From assembly GCA_021307315.1 (NCBI GenBank), contig JAJSPD010000030.1, positions 186,001 through 250,000 on the forward strand: a stretch of 64,000 bases of DNA, written 5' to 3'. The position numbers and the translations under genes are program-made. A model generated the notes under the pieces. It ran no database searches. It was not told where the DNA came from and saw only the letters and a program-made list of their open reading frames with translations. Positions within the stretch are counted from its first letter, which is position 1, and each line of letters starts with the position of its first letter. Positions 22,706 to 37,039 of the stretch are shown one piece after another. This DNA is from Bisporella sp. PMI_857. Lineage: Eukaryota; Ascomycota; Leotiomycetes; Helotiales; Helotiaceae.

Positions 22706-23831
22706 ATGTCTAGCAGCGGGGAGCATCTAAAGGATGAGGTACGAGGCTCAATGTGTTGGTCATTTCGATTTTCGTTAATAACAAGTACACCAGGGCTCAA
22801 AATCTCAAGTGGTGGTCGCCGGAGCTACTGCGGGATTGATAGCGAGGTATAATGTACCATATCATGACAACCTAATGCCAGCATCTGATATCTAACAGAT
22901 TTGTTATTGCGCCACTCGATGTTGTCAAAATCCGCCTTCAACTACAGACACATTCTCTATCAGACCCTTTATCTCATCGGAACTTAAAGGGCTCCCCAAT
23001 ATATAAAGGCACAATTCCTACAATCAAGCATATACTGCGAGAAGAGGGTTTTACCGCATTATGGAAGGGAAATATTCCGGCGGAGCTGATGTACGTTTCG
23101 TACAGCGCGATCCAGTTTACGACATACCGCTCAGTTACTCAAGCTCTGCAAACCGTTCTTGGAGAGCATAGGATACCTGCTGCAGCTGAGAGCTTCATTG
23201 CTGGAGCTAGTGCTGGTGCGGTGGCAACTACTGCTACTTATCCACTGGATCTCCTGCGCACTAGGTTTGCTGCACAGGGAATGGAGAAAATATACCCATC
23301 ATTAAAATCTGCTATACACGAAATCGCGGTCAACGAAGGGCCGCGAGGGTTCTTTCAGGGCCTGGGAGCCGGTATTGGTCAGATCATACCATATATGGGG
23401 CTCTTTTTTGCGACATATGAAACTCTACGATTGCCCATGGCCACACTACAACTTCCTTTTGGGTCTGGGGATGCTACAGCTGGAGTGATGGCTTCGGTAA
23501 TTGCAAAGACCGGAGTATTCCCCTTAGATCTTATCCGGAAGCGGTTGCAGGTTCAAGGCCCTACTAGAGGCAAATATGTGCACAAGAATATCCCCGTGTA
23601 CAAGGGTGTTTTCAAGACTATGAAGCACATTCTCAGGGTAGAGGGAACGCGAGGCCTCTACCGAGGGTTGACGGTGAGGTATGTAGAGTCAAACTTGTTC
23701 ATTTCCTTCTGGCTAACATCGACAGTCTTTTCAAAGCTGCGCCCGCAAGCGCGGTGACAATGTGGACTTACGAGCGAGTATTGCGTTTCCTTCTTGAATT
23801 AGAAGCAAGACAGAAAGCGGAGCAATCCTAA
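22706..23831 (+). CDS. TPC1: Mitochondrial thiamine pyrophosphate carrier
   Basis: Inner-membrane carrier of the SLC25 family that brings thiamine pyrophosphate into the matrix. Exons 22706-22738, 22794-22846, 22899-23678 and 23726-23831 give 323 aa; introns are 55, 52 and 47 bp. Three carrier signatures are visible, one per repeat: [21 protein letters not shown] and [14 protein letters not shown]. The fungal TPC1 start (GEHLKDE, then [10 protein letters not shown]) and end ([18 protein letters not shown], then MWTYERV) are present. The start at 22706 was chosen because it gives the short N-terminus usual in fungal TPC1. The single long uninterrupted frame covers only exon 3, so an unspliced reading would miss the first repeat. 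Confidence 0.96.
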
Positions 23832-24397
23832 ATAGCTCCTACAAAGCCTTTTTTCCGATGTCTCTACATCCTTTTGTTTTCTTGATAGCCTAATATAGAA
23901 CTATAGAGCTGGTCAACTCTTCATTCAGCAGCCTTTTCGATAGAATAATGAGATTTTTTAATATCTAAGCTTTAAACTTAATAAATATATCCGTTCTGCT
24001 GTGATTCCATCATCTTTAATACCGAGTCTACATTAGAGATTCTTTACTGAGAAGCATCGACAAGGCTGGAAACGCAGCCTGGCTCGTGATTCATAGTATT
24101 TCTGTTATTGGCGGCATAATTCTCCTAGTCATGCTTCACATGCTTTCAGCCTTGCAAACCCGGGCTTGGCATGTGGTAGCCTCGCCGGGCGGATGGAAGG
24201 TTGACAAGCAATCACACGCACCTCCTCGTGAAAGAACTGTCCTACAGGCATGGATTCAACACCTGCTACTTGCTGTACAAGTCTTCATATACTTCATACC
24301 TTTTGAACATCCATTTCAACAAATCTCGGGATATTTTTATTTTCTTTTGTTCTTTTAGAACCCCCACTACCAATCTATCAAACCCAATCTCTGCAAC
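23832..24397. other. Intergenic
   Basis: Terminator side of TPC1 and promoter side of the next gene. AT-rich near 23900-24050. No gene supported. Confidence 0.5.
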
Positions 24398-25613
24398 ATG
24401 ATTTCCAAAATGACCAACGTTTTCCCACCAAAAATGTTCGTTGTCTTTCTTCTCCCTGCCTCACAATTCCCACCATCCTCTCAGTATCTTTTGTTTGGCA
24501 GGACGACATTTTAACATCTCTAGTGAGTCGTTGATCGGCCCATTGCTCGGATGTTTGCTTCCTGCGACAGTATCTTCACAGCCACCGGAAGCTCTACTTC
24601 CTCTGCTCTCCCCAACCCGTCGACAACGGATACAATACTTATCTGACGACCAAGATAAATCATGGCTTCTACATTTACTACGACAACCCGCGTCTGCCGC
24701 TCAAGAAACAAACCTCTTGAATGTGGTCAATAGCAAGCGAGATCTCCTAGAACCACATCCCGTATCGGGGGAAGTTGAGGTAGACTGGGACAATATTGAT
24801 GTGAGATATAAGAGGATTGATGTAGAGACATTGCATGCGCAGGTTCTTTTGACGGATTATGATCTGATCGTGTGGTTGCTCTGGTGCGGGAATAACCAGT
24901 CGAGTGGAACCCGTTGGACAATCTCTGATGTCTCGGTCCCCGACTCAGCATCGTTGTGGGGATATCCTACTATAGATGCCAGTGAGGAGAATTACAACAC
25001 CCTCAGTTTGACTATTGGAGCCAACGATGACAAGGATGATGATGACGACAATGATGATTATTGGAATCAATACGACAATGTATCCGGCCAACCCACACCA
25101 GCGCCTGTCGGTAATGTATCGTCGTCTGTGTCTCTATCAAACGGGAGCGTGGATGAAGATGAGTTCTATGCGCAGTATGGTACCGTGCAACCGGCTATGG
25201 ACAATCATGACCCAGATGAACAGCTTCAGCAAGGAGCTGTTCAAAGTAGCCTTGGTGGGGACGAGTTTACTCACCGGCTACAGCAACAACTATCACGGGA
25301 CCTCGCGACCGATACTGCTGCAGTTTCGCGACCAGACTCTGTTCCCCAAGATGATCATATTGGTATAGTACATCCCCGCCCTTCTTCCAGCTCAAGCTCT
25401 CATAGCAGCCGTACAGTGGAACGGCTGGAGCGACAAGCAGAAGCGGTGGCGGGTAGAGAGTCGGCAGAGATTGGCATTAAGCAGCATATTAGCTCAAGCT
25501 TTAAAAGTCTGTATCGACTAGCTAAATCGACGGGTATCGATCGAGAGGAATTTGAGAGATTGATACGGACGGAGCTGGACGTTTTGCCATTATTGGACAC
25601 GGAAGAGATCTAA
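24398..25613 (+). CDS. Uncharacterised acidic protein, about 388 aa
   Basis: The long frame has no ATG near its start, so an upstream exon is needed. Exon 24398-24435 joined to 24485-25613 through a 49-bp intron (GTTCGT donor, CTCAG acceptor) supplies an ATG and keeps frame. The protein has a hydrophobic-polar N-terminal 150 residues with paired Trp and Leu (LIVWLLWCG), a strongly acidic Asp-rich run around residues 195-210, Ser-rich linkers and a C-terminal amphipathic part (SFKSLYRLAKSTGI). It looks like a nucleo-cytoplasmic conserved fungal protein, but I do not recognise a family. The long frame is well supported; the first exon is inferred. Confidence 0.73.
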
Positions 25614-25831
25614 ATCACGTGGTATAATATCCACTTAGGATAGAAAGTTTGAATCATTAGCGGCGGCGTCTGGTGTTATACGGCATAGCATTGGGGTAAC
25701 CTGAATACGTTTATTTGATAGAGCATTATAACCATACTCTTTTATATCACTCTTTAAATACGTATAGCCTTTTAGGTACTACGCATTGTTTTCTTCGCAT
25801 CTCTTTGAACATCTGTAAATACTGATTGACA

Positions 25832-28506
<2,675 letters not shown>

Positions 28507-29947
28507 ATGGATCTCAAACAGGCTACCGCCATCTCCTCTGTGGTTGAAGAACTACGGGAGCTAACCAATTCTCTGACCTCTATCTTAGGTGACAATAGTA
28601 TTGGCGCTGCACTTCCTAGTTACGATCAATCTTCAGATTTAAAGAATTCATCTCCGGCTTCTGAGGATAAGCTCACGAAAACGAGATTTCAGATAGCAGA
28701 TGCTGCTAGGAAGCTCACAAGCCTCGCCTTAGGTTCAAGAGAGTCTTTACTTCGGTCAACTTTTAGTGTGAGAAATTTTCGATATAAATGAAAGCTAGGA
28801 AGAATTGCAGTTGACACATTACCAGCATCATGATAGCCTTAGTTTGGCTATAATCTCTCGTTATTCAATTGCCAGAGCGGTACCACCTGAAGGCGCAATA
28901 TCCATCCTCGAACTCAGCAAGAAAGTTGAACTATCAGAATTTCTAACACGTAGCATTCTTCGTCACGCCATTGCGAGCGGGATCTTTCAGGAGACTACTC
29001 CTGAGCATGTTGAGCACAATGAAATCTCCCGGCTTCTTCTTGAGCCAACAATGGATGCATGGGTAGCGCACAGCGTGGATGAGGTCTTTCCGGCGTTGCC
29101 AGCCGTGCTTGATTCCTGGAGAAAGTTCCCAGCTGCAGATGAGCCGGACGAGAGCGCGTTCTCACTAACAGTTGGTGAGGGGAAGAATTTGTTTGAGTAT
29201 TTTGGGAGCAATTCTATTGCTAGAGATAGATTTAGCCTTGCCATGTCAGGATTGACGGCTGGCGGAGAATACGCTATACAGCATCTAGTTAAAGGCTACT
29301 CTTGGTCTACATTGCAGGACAAGTCAGTGGTAGTCGATGTACGTTACAATATTCCAGAATCTCATGTCTTGCTAATGAGGAAAGGTCGGTGGTTCTGATG
29401 GTGCAGTTGCTCGTGCAATTGCGAATGAGAACCCTAACATCAGCCTCATTGTGCAAGACCTTGAAGGCGTTGTTGAACAAGGCAAAGCGTCGCTTCCTGC
29501 AAGCCTTAGGGATCAGGTCACGTTCCAAGCGCATAACTTCTTCTCGCCTCAACCATTGAAAGCAGATGTTTATATCCTCCGCCATGTTCTGCATGACTGG
29601 CCAGACAAGTATTGCATTCAAATACTGCAACTACTGATATCCTCAATAAAGCCATCCTCGAAAATCCTGGTCAACGATGCAATCATGATCCAACCAACGG
29701 AAACAAGCAAGGAACAATACTGGATGATGAGGTGATTTCACTTTCCATGATATTATATTGGCGTTATTAATGATTTCTCTATAGTGCAATGAATCTGCAG
29801 ATGATGACTTTGCTAAACGCAAAGGAGCGCACGCTGCAGGATTGGAAGGATTTATTTACTAAAGCAGACCCGCGTTTGAGAATCACGTCAGTTACTACTC
29901 CTATAGGAAGTCAGATGAGTATTATTGAGCTTGCTATCTGTGATTAG
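28507..29947 (+). CDS. SAM-dependent O-methyltransferase
   Basis: Class I O-methyltransferase of the plant COMT-like type found in fungal metabolite clusters. Exons 28507-28767, 28811-29338, 29385-29731 and 29785-29947 give 432 aa; introns are 43, 46 and 53 bp. Seen: an N-terminal winged-helix dimerisation region (about residues 60-170), the SAM-binding motif VVVDVGGSDGAVA made only after splicing, a second SAM contact LIVQDLEGVV, and the active-site segment LRHVLHDWPDKY with the catalytic His. The end MSIIELAICD is typical. The gene appears intact and shares a promoter region with the halogenase, so it probably methylates a hydroxyl of the same product. Confidence 0.95.
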
Positions 29948-30915
29948 TCAGGCTCAGTGCGGTGTAGATGAGAAGACACCATGCTTGGTTGCTACTTACC
30001 AAATCTGCTCTCCCGCATCGTTAATCAAAACAAACTTTTAGCCTCGGTCGTTCAATTCCAGTCTTTGCCTGTCTTTTTCTATCGTGCAGTAAAAGGCTGT
30101 ACCACGTCATCTGCTATTTGACCCGATGCAACGGTAATGTAACCCTAACAAATGGTTCCTGTGCTACGTGTTCATGATGCCCCCACTACCGCGTGATCTA
30201 CCCTTCCAAATAAACTTGCGGAAAGTCAGATGTTCTGCACGCTTAGATGGCGGAGATTTATCATTGGCTCATGCCTCCAATCCGTTCTAACTGCTTTCCA
30301 AGGCCACGGCAGCAAAGAAGTGCCAGCACGACGCCTCCACCCACTACTGGATGGCAAGCAGCAATGCGAATACAACCTAAGAACCTCATTACCCCAGAAC
30401 CGCATTACTTTCTATGGGTGCTTCCGTACTCGGCAAGCCATAATTCCCCGCTCTTCATGTACGGGTTTTAAATGCTTATCAATAGGTCCCAGTCGAGAAA
30501 GATACGCAGCGCCATAACGTAATTCTTAACATTTTCACACAATACTGGACGAATCAAGAAACTGTCCCCTCAATAGCCGGCATAGGGGGTCGTCTAGATA
30601 ACCATGTTTAATAGCGAAGCAGATGGTCGTCTGCTTTTGGTGAGGAGTAAAAGGAAGGCTCAATCAGCCAAACTCCAGGCTGACAGGCTTTCTCTCAGAA
30701 GAAGAAGGGACTTGAGCATTGGCTAGTTCGTAACTGAGTGGGACTTCTTGCACTCTGTAGATTCTTTTTGTTTCACTAGAACCAGAACTGCTTCAAACCG
30801 GAAACGAACGCATCTGCCTTCCATAGGATCAGACAAAAGTTAAGGAACGTCGCGAGGAGCGGAAAAGTCTGATTCAAAAGTCAGCCAGCGCGTGAATTGG
30901 TATTTAAGGCGCAAT
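29948..30915. other. Intergenic, no gene seen
   Basis: Nearly 1 kb with short frames only. The right end is presumably the promoter of the flavin monooxygenase gene. Confidence 0.5.
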
Positions 30916-32921
30916 ATGAGAGTAGCAGTTATTGGAGCTGGTCCTGGTGGACTTATCACTCTGAAATATCTTACCCAAGCGCCGGCATTCCTTGACGCGA
31001 AACCTATAGAAGTGCGGCTCTTTGAATCAGGTTCGGAAATTGGCGGAACGTTCCGTCAGCGAACATACGAAGATGCTGAGGTATTATTATTTTGACCAGC
31101 TTCATCTCAATTGAAAAGTTCTGATGAAAATTGCAGCAAGTCTCTTCAAAGTACCTGACAACTTTCTCTGACTTCCGTCCTTCAAAAGAGGCGCCTGATT
31201 TCCTCCCCATCGCAGACTATGTAGTTTATTTGGAGGAGTACTGTACCGCGTTTGGGTTGTGGAAGTTTATAGAATTCTCCACGACAGTGACAAAACTTCA
31301 ACGTCGAGGCGCTGGACATACCATTTCTCTGAGAAGAGAAGATGGGACGACAGAGGATTGGGAATGTGACGCCGTTGCTATCTGTACTGGGTTGCACGTC
31401 ACCCCAAACGTGCCTGATGTGAAGGGGATTCAGAATGTCCCATTAGTTTTACATTCATCGCAGTTTAAAGAGAGGAAGCAATTTGGCAAGGACACAAATG
31501 TAGTTATATTGGGGACTGGCGAAACGGGTATGGATATGGGACATCTGGCTATCACGTCGCCAACTCAGACCGTCACCTTATGTCATCGAAATGGATTTTT
31601 ATGCGCAGCCAAGATAAGCATCATACTCTATGATAATCCTTTTATAATCTGACGCTAGTTCACAGAGTTCCTAATCCTGTGCTATTTGGAAGGTTTCGAT
31701 CAAGCGGACCAGATCTACCTACAGATGTCAGTACTGCTAGTTTATTCGAGTCCATGTATGTACACAATATCATGAGAAAATCGCTTATACCATGGCATTA
31801 CTATGATGCATTCGTAAAGAATTCATTATGGTTTATTTCTGGTACAAAGCATGGAATCGATCAGTGGATTGGTGGTCTTCCTGACAAGACGTATCACACA
31901 TATGAGCGTAAGTCTCAATGATTGCCTCCGGATTCAAGACCAGATTTGAAACCATTTAGTATTCTTTACCAAGTCTAGCCGAGCCATGCCATACATAAGC
32001 ACGCCTTACAGATCTAAATCTCTCTTGCATCGCATTCGCTCCTTCATTGCACAGATACCGCTTCCTGAAACAAACAACCGAGTCATCGATCTCGCACCTT
32101 GGCCAAGTCATATTGACGACGATGGTATCATCCACTTCACCGAGAACGGGCGACCTGAAGCCGAGAGAATGCGAAATGTGAAGCGTAAAGTCGATGTTTT
32201 AGTCTTTGCCACAGGATACGATCAAACATTTCCGTTCTTGGACGAGACATATCCCCGGCCCGAAGATGCGGACATCCGGCGGGTATGGAAGACGGGAGAC
32301 GAGACTGTTGGTTATATTGGCTTCTTGAGGCCCAGTTTTGGTATGTCTTCATAAAAAATCTCTCATTAGACCTTCGAGTGGGGGAAATTTACTAATTCTA
32401 CATGAAAGGGGCAATTCCACCACTTGCAGAATTCCAAGCTCAGCTCTGGGTTCTGGCCCTGCTGAACAAGCTTCCACATCCTCTCGTCAAAGAGGAGCAT
32501 TACCGGCTGCACATGCCAGAAGACCGAAGGATCCAGTATGGAGTTGATCATGAAAACTACGCATACCAGCTAGCGCTTGATATGGAGTCTGCTCCAAGCG
32601 CCTCATACATGCTGACCCGTGGCCCAAAAATGTTCATCACATGGGCCCTAGGTGCTAATTTCAACACCAAGTTTCGTTTGATTGGACCTTGGGCTTTCCA
32701 AGAAGCAGAGGGCATCATGAAAGGAGAGCTCTGGGAGACAATAACAAGACGTGGAGGCTTTTTCGGTATGTTCCATTTATAATTCCTAAACTTTGAATAA
32801 CGTCTAATTACTGAATGCAATTCTAGGGCTGATAGTTCTCTCTGCTATCCCTATGTCGGTTTTTGGACCAATTAACTTTTTTGTCTGGCTACTTGCCTCG
32901 ATAGGTTTACTGCGCGGTTAA
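30916..32921 (+). pseudogene. FAD-dependent (dimethylaniline-type) monooxygenase, probably disrupted at a splice donor
   Basis: Class B flavin monooxygenase of the FMO type, with a C-terminal membrane segment. Exons 30916-31080, 31137-31613, 31666-31907, 31960-32340, 32409-32765 and 32827-32921 reconstruct about 572 residues. Seen: FAD motif VIGAGPGGL, NADPH motif VILGTGETGMDMG, FATGYDQTF and a hydrophobic tail. Five of the six exons join with normal signals. At 31613/31614, however, the expected donor reads AAG-ATAAGC, with no GT. The following exon (acceptor CACAG, CTGAC branch present) is two bases out of phase. The simplest explanation is loss of two G bases at the donor. Unspliced, the protein stops 12 codons later, before the C-terminal half. 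A sequencing error would give the same picture. Confidence 0.85.
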
Positions 32922-33171
32922 CGGAAGTTTTCCTTCCTTCTCATAGGCTATGTTTTAAAAAAATACTTTCAGGTACAAATTGATATCAGATGTTAATTTC
33001 ATAGTTCAGAAAAATCCGAGTAAAATAAAAATAAAAAGCTGCCGCTGTTGCAATATATCACATTGCTGTGTAGTGCTATTATATTCTCTACGATTGCAGA
33101 GTAGAAAGTGACCACAACATGAGATAATCGTTCTATGTTTCTTATTCTCAGCTACCCGCAGTATGCTCCAT

Positions 33172-33582
33172 CTAGCAAAAAATACTAGTCTTTGGGGATA
33201 TATCCTCACTATCCCATCGTCTCCTAGTCCCTTTAGTATAGTCTACGTCCCGAAACACGATTCCGCTAAAGTGGTCAATGCGACGGCTCAGGTTTCTGCT
33301 CGCAGCTGTCCACAGGCTATGACCGTCATCCCCAATCTCCCCGTCTATCTTCACGGCCTTGCGGAAAGCTTCGGCCATCTCTACCTTATCGGTGTCATGA
33401 ACCCTTTTGACAGTCTCATCTTCATCTATGAATATACCTCGTCCCCGGATCATATCACCACATGAAGGATCCCACAGTCTCCAATTCTTTTTAATTGGTT
33501 TTTGAGATGTTAGGGATTTAGCTCGCCGCATGGGACTTTCACCCTCGAACATTAGTATTAACTGCTTGACTCGGGAAGACAT
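33172..33582 (-). CDS. Possible small hypothetical protein, 136 aa
   Basis: Single frame of 136 aa, highly charged (many Lys, Arg, Asp and Glu), with no signal peptide, TM segment or recognised motif. It may be real because of its balanced composition and length, but the antisense frame over the same DNA is nearly as long, so this is a weak call. Confidence 0.33.
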   Translation of the reverse strand: MSSRVKQLILMFEGESPMRRAKSLTSQKPIKKNWRLWDPSCGDMIRGRGIFIDEDETVKRVHDTDKVEMAEAFRKAVKIDGEIGDDGHSLWTAASRNLSRRIDHFSGIVFRDVDYTKGTRRRWDSEDISPKTSIFC

Positions 33583-34705
33583 ATTGGTTTGTTCTATGAA
33601 GACTTCTGATCAAGCGGCTATGTAAGCTTAATTACCAGATCTCGCCTACTAGTCAATAGGACTAACGGTAGGAGAGAAAAGAAAATTCTAAGGGACAGCC
33701 GGAATTTAAGATGAATAAGTATTGTTCAATCATTGATCAATATATGTTCTTGTGACTAAATCCAGCATATCATTGGAGGTCATTGTCCAATCATTATCGT
33801 TGGTAGATTACGAAGAGCCAATACGATAAGGAAGAAATTAAATAACATTATTGTCTGTGGCTTTTGGTATCAACCAATAAGGACAAATAGGACAACGAGC
33901 CGTCGCGCAAAATTTTAATATTTGTTCTTTATGTCATTACCCCAACACATTCAGGTCCAGGCGACTTTATATTGCTATCCTTATTTCCTAGCTTGCTTTT
34001 ATTCTGTTCACAAGTGGCAAGTGGATGCAGAACAATTAATATATCCAGCCTCATTCGGCTTAAAACAAACAAAGGAAGCACAAAGAAATCAAGTAAATAG
34101 GCACAGATAATAAATGCGATTATATTACAACTAATTACTAATTTCAGAGGTTTTCACTGCGAAAACAGGTATAGAGCGAAAGAGTCAAGAGAAGGCTACG
34201 TTACCGAGGAGAACTATAACACATCTCAACTATCAAACAACCTTCTTTGTTTATTCTTCTTGGGTCGTCTAATCGGTTACACTCAAAAGCCACACCTATA
34301 GCAGGTCTTGCAGCAGGCGAGGTGCCTAACCCAGCTTTCCTTACAAGGACTGTTGCTAACAATATAAGATTTGTGTATCCTTGTGTACATGGAATATCCT
34401 ACTCACCAAGAAAATCACCTTCGCCCCGCACACTTTCAGCACGCATCCAGTACAGAATGAAAGTGTAACTTTAGAGCATCCCCAGGCGATACCCCCAACA
34501 CCGGCTCTATTCGTGCGAGCGGTGCAGTTGATAATACTGATATGGCTCCAGCAGATCCCCCCTAGAAGCGCTTCGTGGCTGACAGTACAAAGTATCTTAT
34601 CTCAGGTAGCACGTTACAAAAGCATCTGAGCAGCCATTGAGTCCTAACAGTCTATTGATCTATAGTGTATATTCTAGTCTATCCGGCAAAATCAAATGTA
34701 GAGCT
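33583..34705. other. Intergenic, mostly AT-rich
   Basis: About 1.1 kb without a supported gene; two overlapping frames near 34250-34630 have no recognisable features. Confidence 0.5.
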
Positions 34706-35589
34706 TTAATTCTTGTTGTTAGCTCCTCTCTTGAAATCCTCTACTCCTTCAGCAGACACTTGCTGTACTGTCTTTGTACCTGCGTGAATCTCTTTGACCG
34801 TAGCCAAAATTGAGGACCAGTCTTCAAAAAGTGTGAATGGTACGTTTTCCCTCACGCAGTAATCCACGAGATCTATAATTTGTCAGTTGTGTCTCACCAG
34901 GTATCATGCTATGAATGTACCATGTCCCTTCTTTGCAAATAGGAGATCTGTTTCCTTGGCCGCAGAAAGGTCAGAGACTCCATCTCCAGCGTAAAACATG
35001 ACCGGCCGCTCGGCATCAGGGAGCGCATGGTATGGCGCTATCTCCACTGACTTATCGTGACCAAAGTGACTGCATTTTGTCAGATACTGACAAGCTTCTC
35101 ACATGGAGCCTCTCACCTGTCATCATGGAATTTGATCTGCCATCCTCCCTGCTCATTGATATCCTTCCCGTCCCGCGGCGCAACATCATTGCTGACAATC
35201 TGAATATGCTCCGTGCCATCACCAACAAGATGTTCCAACAGCTCCTTGATAATAGGTTCCATGCCACCACTCAACACTACGACCGGCACATTGTTCGCCC
35301 TCGACCAGTCGTAAAACTCCTTGAAGTATGGATCCAGCACGATATTATCCACCAAGATCTTCTTGCACTCGTCAAAAGGGAGGGGAATGGAGTCCAACAT
35401 ATCACGGAACGAGTCGCGGAACGTCGATTTGCCGTGAAGCACGCCTTTATTGAGCTGCACACGCTTCTCCTTTCCATAACCTAGGTTGTCTATCATGTAG
35501 TCGTTGGAATCGCGAGTTGTTATCGTGCCATCGAAGTCGGTGAAAAAGATGAACTTGGGGTTCGTCTTCATGGCCGCGAGAGGTGCCAT
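34706..35589 (-). CDS. HAD-superfamily phosphatase, YNL010W/Pyp1-like
   Basis: Haloacid-dehalogenase-type phosphatase similar to yeast YNL010W (Pyp1), which acts on polyol phosphates such as glycerol 3-phosphate. Exons 35589-35117, 35069-34921 and 34872-34706 give 262 aa with 47- and 48-bp introns. Seen: motif I FTDFDGT (nucleophile Asp), motif II in VVLSGGM, and the acidic motif GDGVSDLSAAK followed by DLLFAK. The start at 35589 matches family length; an upstream in-frame ATG would add 69 residues unlike the family. This looks like a core-metabolism gene, and its place between the halogenase group and the first P450 divides the cluster. Confidence 0.93.
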
Positions 35590-37039
35590 TTTGAAGAGGG
35601 ATCGAGGGGAAATAATATCTAGGGACTTTTGAAAACGAAGTAGTTCTGGGAGGTTCGTAGGTATTAGCAACTTGCTAAAATTTTTGGCGCATTCAACAAG
35701 ATTTTCACACACCAGAGAAAGCCTCGTGGGAACAGCTTCGCAATATTCTGCAACAATAAGAATACAATAGGAATTATAAGCAATGCAATGCGACAAACGA
35801 CACTGTCTTTCTATAAAGAGCGAAATAAGATTTCTATGGTATAGACAGAGAGGTCGAGGTTGAGATTTGGTAGAGGTGGTGGGGTGAAGCCATGTACCCC
35901 ACTAACATGCCCGTGCCCCACCAGCTTGTGACGGATTTTCGCATAAGGGGTGGAAATGACTTCAGGCCTATTCCGCCTTGGCATGGGTCTCGCTTCTGAA
36001 AAGGGGTCAGAGGTTTCTGGAAAAGAGTAAAAGCCATTTGGTGTAATGCTGTTTAAGATTTCGCGGCTCTATCGATACGCTCAAAGTAAATATAAAAGTA
36101 CAGGCCGATCTTCCTGGCGTTGTATTCCAAAATGGCAAGGACTTTCTGGCCTCGAATTTTCTCCAATCAAGCTGTGGACTTATTCAGTCATCCATGTTGT
36201 GAATGGGCTTCTTTGGTCTTCAACTAAGCTACCATGGCGGCCTCAGCCGCTCCTGCATCTAGTGAAGTAGAGTAATGAAATAATACACCATAATCTTTAT
36301 CTACTACTAATATACGACTTCGATATTATGTATTGATTTCAAATTTGACATGACTTGCTTCTTTAAGAACGCGTGTGATGGGGGGAATAATAGTTAGCTA
36401 CCCCAAGATCGGTGAATTCAACACTAGCCTAAAACACTCACGTCGTACGAGGACTATCTCATGTCGCTTGGTGCAAACAGTAATCTGCTTGTCCTACATG
36501 AACGATTAGATGGGGAGGTCCCACATCCTTCTGTTGCATCATATTAGACACTAAACGAAAACGAAGACGAGCTGATCTAGGGCCGTCACAATCGCGGCAG
36601 TGTAGTAGAGTTTCAAGTTCATTGTGGCAGGACACTGCATCTCTCTTCCATATACTTCTCTGTCCAAGGTGACAGGAATTCCTGGCCACATAGTTTAGTA
36701 GCCAATAGAAAGCCTTGTTTTGAGGATATTCATCATTACGAGCTAGCTCTCCTTGCATAGTTGGCAGTAAATATCTGCCACACATTCAAGAACATTAGAG
36801 CAGAGCTGACCTATCGCAACACTAAATACCACTTCGTGTTTTCTGGTTTCTGGGTTGTAGAGGTATGCATTTGGAGACGTTGGATTCACTCTTTTTTTTA
36901 GTTTTCTTTTAGTAATTTCAAACTGAACTGCTCTACAGCTATTTAGACCTCTAAGGGATAAATCGTTCACGAAAGGTAAGCATAAATTTATAGGAAAACT
37001 CGAGCAGCGTCAAACGCCGGATGTATCGATCTATTTCAG
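35590..37039. other. Intergenic, no supported gene
   Basis: About 1.4 kb. Two minus-strand frames between 36459 and 36970 contain Cys and Trp but no recognisable domain, and could not be joined convincingly. AT-rich around 36270-36350. Confidence 0.45.

Noticed and set aside
30230..30517. 95-aa plus-strand frame
   Set aside because: Two overlapping frames of similar length and no domain; likely chance.
36459..36970. Two overlapping minus-strand frames with Cys residues
   Set aside because: No recognised motif, and splicing them together gave nothing convincing.
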